A program made the translations under genes and the position numbers. Source: Ignavibacteriaceae bacterium (lineage in GTDB: Bacteria > Bacteroidota > Ignavibacteria > Ignavibacteriales > Ignavibacteriaceae). Taken from it: a stretch of DNA of 39,780 nucleotides. How positions within the stretch are numbered: the stretch's first letter is position 1; each line of letters starts with the position of its first letter. Below, piece after piece: positions 33,504 through 39,780 of this stretch. The notes beneath the pieces are model-generated. The model was not told the DNA's origin. It ran no database searches and worked only from the letters and a program-made list of their open reading frames with translations. The stretch spans positions 1-39,780 of the forward strand of contig JACSRR010000201.1 of the NCBI GenBank assembly GCA_014879635.1, given 5' to 3'.

Positions 33504-35603
33504 CTAAGCTGTTGCTGCTGATTTTCTACCGCTTGATTTTTCCGATATTTCGTCTGCTATAGACTTAGGCACTTCGGAATAGTGCGCAAACTGCATTGAA
33601 TAGATTGCTCTTCCCTGAGTCATTGATCTTAGAACGGTTGCATAACCAAACATTTCAGAGAGTGGAACTTTCGCTTTTATAACCTGAGCATCTTTTCTCG
33701 ATGTAAATCCTTCTATTCTGCCTCTTCTTGAGTTTAAGTCACCCATTACATCTCCGAGATATTCTTCGGGTGTAACAACTTCAACATCCATAATTGGCTC
33801 TAGTAAAACCGGTTTAGCTCTCTTACATCCTGCTTGGAATGCCATTGAACCGGCAACTTTAAAGGATATTTCATCTGAGTCAACATCATGATAAGAGCCA
33901 TCATAAAGTTTAACTTTAACATCCACCATTTTGAACCCGGCTATAACGCCGTTTCTCATAGCTTCTTGCACACCTGAAGATACCGCAGGTATATATTCTT
34001 TAGGAACAACACCACCGATAATTCCGTTAATAAATTCGAAACCCTTGCCCGGTTCGTTAGGTGAAATTTCTAACCATACATGGCCATATTTTCCTCTACC
34101 GCCTGACTGTTTAACGAACTTACCTTCTTGGTTTACAGATTCAGTTATAGTTTCTCTGTAAGCAACTTGCGGTTTACCCACATTTGCATCAACTTTAAAC
34201 TCTCTTTTTAATCTATCAACAATAATTTCTAAGTGCAACTCACCCATACCTGCAATTAGAGTTTGACCGGTTTCTTCACCGATGCTAACTCTGAAGGTAG
34301 GGTCTTCATCTGCTAATTTAGAAAGTGATTCAGATAATCTATCTTGGTCAGCCTTTGTTTTAGGCTCAATTGCAATTTCAATAACAGGTTCAGGGAATAC
34401 CATTCTTTCCATTACAACCGGATCGCCTTCATCACAAAGAGTGTCTCCGGTTTTGGTGAATTTTAATCCTACTGCTGCGGCAATATCTCCTGCCCTAACT
34501 TCTGAAATTTCTTCTCTGTGGTTAGCATGCATTTGCAACAATCTTGAAATTCTTTCTTTCTTACCGCTTACGGAATTAAAAATATAGCTTCCTGCATCCA
34601 ATTTGCCACTATAAACTCTAAAAAATGTGAGTTTACCGACAAAAGGATCATTCATAATTTTGAATGCCAAGGCAGTAAATTTCTCATCTTCCGAAATATT
34701 TCTCTCAACATTATCGTTAATACCGATATGGTGAGCATCAATTTTTCCGAAATCTATAGGAGCCGGAAGGAAATCAATAACCGCGTCAAGGAGGTTTTGC
34801 ACACCTTTATTCTTAAAGGAAGCACCGCAAAGAACCGGTATAATCTTATTTTCGATTGTAGCTTTTCTTAAAACATTTGAAACTTCTTCAGCTGAAATTT
34901 CTTCACCTTCTAAATATTTCATTAAAAGAGTATCATCAACATCCGAAACTGCTTCAAGCATTAAAGTTCTGTATTCTTTAGCTTTTTCTAAAAGGTCAGC
35001 CGGAATTTCGATATCATCAAAAGTTTTGCCAAGTGTATCGTCATTAAACATTCTTGCGTTAAACTTAATCAAGTCGATAATTCCTGCGAACATATCACCT
35101 TGACCAACCGGCAAGTTTATAGGAATAGCATTTGCTCCTAATCTCTCTTTAATCATATCGAGAGCGTTATAAAAATCTGCGCCTATTCTATCCATTTTAT
35201 TAATGAATGCAATACGGGGCACACCGTATTTATCAGCTTGACGCCATACTGTTTCTGATTGTGGTTCAACACCGCCAACCGCACAAAACAAAGCAATTGC
35301 ACCGTCTAAAATTCTAAGTGATCTCTCAACCTCTACGGTAAAATCAACGTGTCCCGGGGTATCAATAATATTAATATGGTGATCTCTCCAGAAGCAGGTT
35401 GTAGCTGCACTGGTAATAGTGATTCCTCTTTCTCTTTCTTGCTCCATCCAATCCATAGTAGCGGCACCGTCATGAACTTCGCCAATTCTGTGGAGCTTAC
35501 CTGTATAGTATAAAATCCTTTCAGTAGTAGTAGTCTTACCCGCATCAATATGCGCCATAATACCAATATTTCTGACTCTATTTATAGGTGTCTTTTTGCT
35601 CAT
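33504..35603 (-). CDS. fusA: Elongation factor G
   Basis: A 699-residue translocase GTPase, normal full length. G1 is [10 protein letters not shown]3 is DTPGHVDF and G4 is NKMDR; domains II to V follow (for example [20 protein letters not shown] in domain IV). It catalyses tRNA-mRNA translocation and, with RRF, ribosome recycling. ATG start, 32 bp after rpsG. Confidence 0.98.
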   Translation of the reverse strand: MSKKTPINRVRNIGIMAHIDAGKTTTTERILYYTGKLHRIGEVHDGAATMDWMEQERERGITITSAATTCFWRDHHINIIDTPGHVDFTVEVERSLRILDGAIALFCAVGGVEPQSETVWRQADKYGVPRIAFINKMDRIGADFYNALDMIKERLGANAIPINLPVGQGDMFAGIIDLIKFNARMFNDDTLGKTFDDIEIPADLLEKAKEYRTLMLEAVSDVDDTLLMKYLEGEEISAEEVSNVLRKATIENKIIPVLCGASFKNKGVQNLLDAVIDFLPAPIDFGKIDAHHIGINDNVERNISEDEKFTALAFKIMNDPFVGKLTFFRVYSGKLDAGSYIFNSVSGKKERISRLLQMHANHREEISEVRAGDIAAAVGLKFTKTGDTLCDEGDPVVMERMVFPEPVIEIAIEPKTKADQDRLSESLSKLADEDPTFRVSIGEETGQTLIAGMGELHLEIIVDRLKREFKVDANVGKPQVAYRETITESVNQEGKFVKQSGGRGKYGHVWLEISPNEPGKGFEFINGIIGGVVPKEYIPAVSSGVQEAMRNGVIAGFKMVDVKVKLYDGSYHDVDSDEISFKVAGSMAFQAGCKRAKPVLLEPIMDVEVVTPEEYLGDVMGDLNSRRGRIEGFTSRKDAQVIKAKVPLSEMFGYATVLRSMTQGRAIYSMQFAHYSEVPKSIADEISEKSSGRKSAATA

Positions 35604-35635
35604 AAAGTAATAATTAATCCTGTCTATTTATCAAT

Positions 35636-36103
35636 TTACCACTTAAAATGTGCGAAAGCTTTGTTAGCTTCAGCCATTTTATGGGTTTCTTCTTTTTTCT
35701 TAACCGCAGAACCTTCATTATTAGAAGCAGCGGTTAGTTCACCTGCCAATCTTTCTGCCATTGTTTTTTCACTTCTCGAAGAAGAATATTTCTTTAACCA
35801 TCTTAATGCTAAAGCTAATCTTCTTTCAGGTCTTACTTCCATAGGTACTTGGTAAGTTGCACCGCCTACTCTTCTACTTCTAACTTCGATGATTGGCTGA
35901 AGATTTGAAATAGCTCTTTTGAAAACTTCCAAACCGGGTTTACCGGTTTTTGCGGAAATTAAATCAATAGCTCCGTAAACTACCTTGCGTGCTGATTCCT
36001 TTTCACCGCTATCCATAAGAATATTAATAAATTTAGCAATAACTAAATCATTATAAATTGGATCCGGCTTAATGTATCTTTTTGGTGCTCTTTTCTTTCT
36101 CAT
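35636..36103 (-). CDS. rpsG: 30S ribosomal protein S7
   Basis: A 155-residue primary binder of the 16S 3' major domain, and the autogenous regulator of the str operon in E. coli. MRKKRAPKRYIKPDPIYND, RRVGGATYQVPMEVRPERR and MAEANKAFAHFKW are canonical. ATG start, 3 bp after rpsL. Confidence 0.98.
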   Translation of the reverse strand: MRKKRAPKRYIKPDPIYNDLVIAKFINILMDSGEKESARKVVYGAIDLISAKTGKPGLEVFKRAISNLQPIIEVRSRRVGGATYQVPMEVRPERRLALALRWLKKYSSSRSEKTMAERLAGELTAASNNEGSAVKKKEETHKMAEANKAFAHFKW

Positions 36104-36106
36104 ATT

Positions 36107-36496
36107 CTACTTCTTTTTAGCATCTGCTTTTGGTTTTTTAGCTCCATACTTTGAACGGCTTTGTTTTCTATCTTTAACGCCGTCTGAGTCAAGAGTGCCT
36201 CTAATAATGTGATATCTAACACCGGGTAAATCTTTAACCCTTCCGCCTCTAATTAAAACTATAGAGTGCTCTTGAAGATTATGACCTTCACCCGGAATGT
36301 ACGCAGTTACTTCAATGCTATTAGTTAACCTAACTCTCGCAACTTTTCTTAAAGCTGAATTTGGTTTTTTAGGCGTTGTTGTGTAAACTCTTGTACATAC
36401 TCCACGCTTCTGCGGGCTTGCACCTAATGCCGGTGCTTTGTTTTTAGATAAAACGACAACACGGCCTTTTCTTACTAATTGATTTATCGTCGGCAA
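36107..36496 (-). CDS. rpsL: 30S ribosomal protein S12
   Basis: A 129-residue decoding-centre protein. [20 protein letters not shown] and [16 protein letters not shown] keep the wild-type residues at the usual streptomycin-resistance positions. A short Lys-rich tail ends the protein. The start is TTG at 36496, with AGGAG 8 bases upstream. It is the first gene of the ribosomal block. Confidence 0.98.
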   Translation of the reverse strand: MPTINQLVRKGRVVVLSKNKAPALGASPQKRGVCTRVYTTTPKKPNSALRKVARVRLTNSIEVTAYIPGEGHNLQEHSIVLIRGGRVKDLPGVRYHIIRGTLDSDGVKDRKQSRSKYGAKKPKADAKKK

Positions 36497-36540
36497 AAAT
36501 CGTCTCCTTTTTCTACCATAAATTGAAAAAATTCAGACTT

Positions 36541-36571
36541 TTAAAATACATAAAATTTTTATTTTAGCAAA
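36541..36571 (-). promoter_or_regulatory. Candidate promoter of the str ribosomal block
   Basis: On the minus strand TTTG (36568-36571), a 19-bp spacer and TATTTTAA (36541-36548) fit TTG-N17-23-TAnnTTTG except for the last two bases. Transcription would start about 35-40 nt before the rpsL TTG start. It is the best match upstream of rpsL. Confidence 0.4.
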
Positions 36572-36736
36572 GACAAAGACAGATATTCTTGTAAATATTT
36601 CTGTTTTATCTTGAATATACATTATTTTTATTGACTCGGAGGCTAATCACTCTGCGGCTTCAACGGTTATTAGGGGTTGTAAGTTAACCATATCCGGGTT
36701 GTGACTTTTTTTTCTGCCTCTCTTTGAGGTCTGTTC

Positions 36737-36752
36737 TATCGCAAGTGCGATA
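36737..36752. promoter_or_regulatory. 16-bp palindrome, possible operator
   Basis: TATCGCA-AG-TGCGATA is a perfect 7-bp inverted repeat with a 2-bp centre, located 8 bp before the TTG of the plus-strand promoter. The symmetry suits a dimeric helix-turn-helix regulator, in an activator-like position near -50. The regulator is unknown, and none is encoded in the window. Confidence 0.4.
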
Positions 36753-36760
36753 TTATCTTA

Positions 36761-36788
36761 TTGACAAAGAACATATTTTGTATATTTG
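36761..36788 (+). promoter_or_regulatory. Promoter of the D-lactate-dehydrogenase-like gene
   Basis: TTG (36761-36763), a 17-bp spacer and TATATTTG (36781-36788) match the Bacteroidota consensus TTG-N17-23-TAnnTTTG exactly. The predicted start is near 36795, giving a leader of about 190 nt. Confidence 0.5.
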
Positions 36789-36799
36789 AGCTATGCAAT

Positions 36800-36920
36800 A
36801 TAATTGGTGCAGAAATATTTTCCAAATGTTTTACTGTTTTTTATGTAAATATTTTTCCTCAATTAATTTTATACACCAATTATCCGTTTTTCAACCCGTT
36901 TTTTCCGTTTTTTATTGCTC
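36800..36920 (+). promoter_or_regulatory. Possible structured leader or attenuator
   Basis: ATAATTGGTG (36800-36809) and CACCAATTAT (36874-36883) form a perfect 10-bp inverted repeat around a 64-base loop. It begins almost at the predicted transcript start. Three CCG-plus-T-run units follow the second arm. The arrangement could be an RNA stem that closes a leader domain before a T-rich pause or stop, or two distant DNA half-sites. It does not match a riboswitch class I know. Confidence 0.3.
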
Positions 36921-36982
36921 GTCTTTCTTTATTTCAGTTAATTTCAAATGAAAATAATTTATTTTTCTTAGGCTTACTTTTT

Positions 36983-39761
36983 ATGCTTACTACCGTTCAA
37001 GAATCTTTTCTCAATGAAATTAAATCTGTAGTCCCTTCCGAAAGAATCTACACGAACAATATCCGCACCCTTGCTTACGGAACCGACGCAAGTTTTTACA
37101 AACTTACTCCCGCTGCCGTAATTAAAGTTGAAAATGAAATTGAAGTTACTTACATCATAAAAAAAGCTAACCACTTTAATGTTCCTGTTACTTTTAGAGC
37201 TGCCGGTACAAGTCTTTCAGGGCAGGCAGTAACCGATTCAGTGCTTGTTCTTCTCGGTGATTCATGGAAAAAAATCTCAATCTCAGATGATCTTTCAACT
37301 GTTACTATGCAGCCCGGTATTATCGGCGGAAATGCTAACCGGTTCCTTTCGCAGTTTAAGAAAAAAATTGGTCCTGACCCTGCCTCAATAAATTCTGCCA
37401 AAATTGGCGGAATTATTGCTAATAATGCAAGCGGAATGTCAAGCGGTATTAAATACAATAGCTATAACACTATTTCAGAAGTTAGGCTCATTTTTAACGA
37501 GGGCACTATACTTGACACTTCCGATTCTACATCTGTATCAAATTTTTTAGATTCAAAAAAAGAAATGGTCTCTAAAATTCTTGAACTCAGAAATAGAATA
37601 CTCTCTGATGCTGATTCTTTATCTAAAATCAAAACAAAATATCAGATTAAAAATACAACCGGATACGGAATAAATTCTTTAGTCGATTTTGAAGACCCCG
37701 TCGAAATTATTAAGCATTTAATTGTAGGTTCCGAAGGTACATTAGCTTTCCTTTCCGAAGTTAGCCTTCAAACTATCGATGATTATCCCGATAAAGCTAC
37801 TGCATTAGTGATTTTTCCAAATATCGCTACTGCTTGCAGGGCAATTTCGCCACTTAGAGATTGTTATGTAAACGCAGCCGAGCTAATGGACAGGGCTTCT
37901 CTAAAATCTATTGAAAATAAGCCGGGATTACCCGGCTATTTAAAAGGTTTACCCAAAAATGCTACTGCCCTGCTGATTGAAACTAAGGCACCTTCTCGCG
38001 ATATTTTAAGAGCACAAATTAATCAAATTATTGAGGCACTGAATCCGTTTAACCTCCTGCTACCTGTTGAGTTCACAATTAAACCTAATGAGATTAATAC
38101 TTTATGGGGTGTTAGAAAAGGACTTTTCCCCTCAATTTGCGTAGAAAGAAAAGAGGGTACAACCGTAATTATCGAAGATATTACCGTCCCTTATCCCGTA
38201 TTAGATAATGCTCTTATTAGCCTTCAAGAATTATTTGTTAAATATGAATATTACGACGCTATTATTTGGGGTCACGCCTTTGATGGGAATGTCCACTTTG
38301 TGTTAAACCAAGATTTTGGTATCCCCGAAGAAAAAAAGAGGTATCAAGGATTTATTGACGAACTAGTTCAATTAATAGCAATTGATTTCGGCGGTTCGTT
38401 AAAAGGCGAACATGGTACGGGAAGAAACATGGCTCCGTTCGTTAAATTTGAATGGGGAGAAACGATTGCCGGATATATGAAAGAAATTAAAGATATTTTT
38501 GACGCCAAAGGTATCTTAAATCCGGGTGTGTTAATTAGTGACGACCCTCAGCTTCACCTGAAAAATTTAAAACCAATGCCCGTATCTCATCCACTCATAG
38601 ATAAGTGTATTGAATGCGGATTCTGCGAACCTGCTTGCGTTTCTCGCGATTTAACTCTTTCGCCAAGACAAAGAATCTCAGTTTTCAGAGAAATATCTTC
38701 GTTAAAAAAATCAAATTCCGAACCTCATTTGCTCTCGCAGTTGATAAAAGATTACGCTTACGATGCTAAGGATACTTGCGCCGCAGACGGCTTGTGTGAA
38801 TTAAGTTGTCCGGTCAGTATTAATACTGGAAACTTGATTAAAGCTTTGAGAGTAGAAGATTCCGGCAAAATGGGGAATAAGATTGCCATGATGATTGCTA
38901 AGAATTTTGCTTCTGTGCTTTCAATTATGCGATTTGCATTAAATGTTGTCTATATAAAGCGTTCTATTCTGGGTAAATCAGTGATGAATTGGGGGATGAA
39001 TCTAATACGCACTATATCAGGCGGTAGAACCCCTATTTGGTTGGATTCACTTCCGAAAGGGGGTAAATCTATTCACAGTTCGAAAACAAAACCGGCAGAA
39101 CCTGCAAAAACAGTCGTCTATTTTCCGAGTTGTATTAACCGTTCAATGGGAGCTTCCCGGCAGTTTAATGATATGCGTTCACTCCCCGAAGTTACCGAAA
39201 GTTTGCTTAAAAAAGCGGGTTACACTATTGTTTATCCGGATAACTTAGGCAATTTATGTTGTGGAATGCCTTTCTTAAGCAAAGGATATAAAGAAGCCGG
39301 ACTCTTAAAAGTTAAGCAGCTTGAGGATGAATTATTAAAATGTTCCGGCAACGGACTTTATCCTGTACTCTGCGATATGAGCCCTTGTCTTTATACGATG
39401 AAAACAAATTATAGTAATTCCGTTTTAGACCTGTATGAACCTGCTGAGTTTACCCTCAAATTTTTGAAAGAACATCTTGATTTTAAACCGGTAGAAAATA
39501 AAATTACTGTTTACCCGGTTTGTAGTACAAGAAAAATGGGGCAGGATGAAAATTTGTATGAATTAGCAAAACTTTGCAGTAATAATGTCTTAATCCCGGA
39601 GGTAGAACATTGTTGCGGATTTGCGGGAGATAAAGGATTTAATGCTCCCGAGCTTAATCATACAGGATTGCGTGACTTATCTGCGCAAATAAAGGGTAAA
39701 GATCTTGAAGGGTATGCCACGAGTAGAAGTTGCGAACTCGGTTTAACCGATAATACAGGAG
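36983..39761 (+). CDS. FAD/Fe-S D-lactate dehydrogenase-like oxidoreductase (partial)
   Basis: 926 residues are readable before the contig ends; family members have about 940-970, so only a short C-terminal piece is missing. The N-terminal FAD-binding domain has RAAGTSLSGQAV (from about 72) and the FAD-oxidase C-terminal domain has KGEHGTGRN (about 473-481). A ferredoxin-like part follows with CIECGFCEPAC (542-552) and CAADGLCELSCPV. Two CCG domains follow, with GNLCCGMPF and HCCGFAGDKGF. This is the fused GlcD-GlcF-like type that oxidises D-lactate or another 2-hydroxy acid and passes electrons to the membrane quinone pool. The ATG at 36983 is the only conventional start; the Shine-Dalgarno is weak. 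The reading frame continues into the adapter, so the last codons there are artefact. Confidence 0.92.
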
Positions 39762-39780
39762 CTGTCTCTTATACACATCT
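39762..39780. other. Nextera mosaic-end adapter (artefact)
   Basis: CTGTCTCTTATACACATCT is the reverse complement of the Tn5 mosaic end also present at 34-52. It is library sequence, not genome, and it truncates the D-lactate-dehydrogenase-like gene. Confidence 0.98.

Larger units (their letters stand above)
36497..36982. other. 486-bp divergent intergenic region
   Basis: Lies between rpsL (minus) and the D-lactate-dehydrogenase-like gene (plus). It holds the str promoter (36541-36571), a 16-bp palindrome (36737-36752), a plus-strand promoter (36761-36788), and a 10-bp inverted repeat with a 64-bp spacer followed by T-runs (36800-36920). The stretch at about 36630-36720 is less AT-rich but shows no gene or structure I recognise. 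Confidence 0.6.

Noticed and set aside
36974-37458. Minus-strand reading frames at the start of the D-lactate-dehydrogenase-like gene
   Set aside because: They are antisense to a gene with clear FAD-binding motifs and have no protein features of their own.
53-39761. CRISPR array, IS element, prophage, toxin-antitoxin or defence genes
   Set aside because: I looked for regularly spaced repeats, transposase or integrase motifs and typical defence domains on both strands and saw none.
1-39780. Inverted terminal repeat or Tn5-like insertion suggested by the matching ends
   Set aside because: The matching 19-bp ends are the Nextera mosaic end, and the left one is joined to P5 and index sequence, so it is library material.

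Overview
The window is a low-GC bacterial contig of 39.8 kb that is flanked on both sides by Illumina Nextera adapter sequence (1-52 and 39762-39780). Genomic sequence therefore runs only from 53 to 39761. The gene content suggests a member of the Bacteroidota/Chlorobiota/Ignavibacteriota group, and I lean towards Ignavibacteria or a neighbour. The reasons are a short 284-residue RpoD of the type seen in that group, TTG-N17-23-TAnnTTTG-like promoters, several outer-membrane beta-barrel proteins and lipoproteins, and the str-S10-spc-alpha gene order without adk. Unlike Bacteroidetes proper, many genes have clear GGAG Shine-Dalgarno sequences. This placement is inference; no 16S gene is present.

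Left third (53-17326) holds accessory and housekeeping genes. These are a zinc-ribbon membrane protein, an orphan ATP-grasp enzyme, an SDR oxidoreductase, a DUF4878-type lipoprotein, a YiiX-like permuted papain-fold hydrolase and a stand-alone CBM48 protein. A four-gene plus-strand operon follows (DUF1207-like outer-membrane protein, ABC ATPase, ABC-2 permease, LolA-like protein). Next is a minus-strand operon of an outer-membrane protein, an M14 peptidase and an SMR (SugE/Gdx-like) exporter. After it comes a minus-strand group with two microcompartment vertex proteins (EutN/CcmL), the primary sigma factor and an NlpC/P60 lipoprotein. Last come a GAF-GAF-degenerate-GGDEF membrane protein coupled to phosphopentomutase, and the GTPase EngB.

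The middle and right (17351-36496) is one co-directional minus-strand ribosomal block: rpsL-rpsG-fusA-tuf-rpsJ-rplC-rplD-rplW-rplB-rpsS-rplV-rpsC-rplP-rpmC-rpsQ-rplN-rplX-rplE-rpsN-rpsH-rplF-rplR-[tRNA-Gln]-rpsE-rpmD-rplO-secY-map-infA-rpmJ-rpsM-rpsK-rpsD-rpoA-rplQ. It starts at a predicted promoter near 36541-36571 and ends at a strong terminator at 17351-17389, with an extra terminator-like hairpin between tuf and rpsJ. A tRNA-Gln(TTG) gene sits inside the spc section. At the far right a divergent plus-strand FAD/Fe-S D-lactate-dehydrogenase-like gene is cut by the contig end.

Most notable points: deoB and the SMR gene appear to start at ATT and ATC codons; TTG starts in the ribosomal block occur only in 30S protein genes; a sigma-54-like promoter points into a gene-free stretch (4194-4620); and the D-lactate-dehydrogenase-like gene has a long leader with a palindrome and a long-range inverted repeat. 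I found no CRISPR array, IS element, prophage or defence system.
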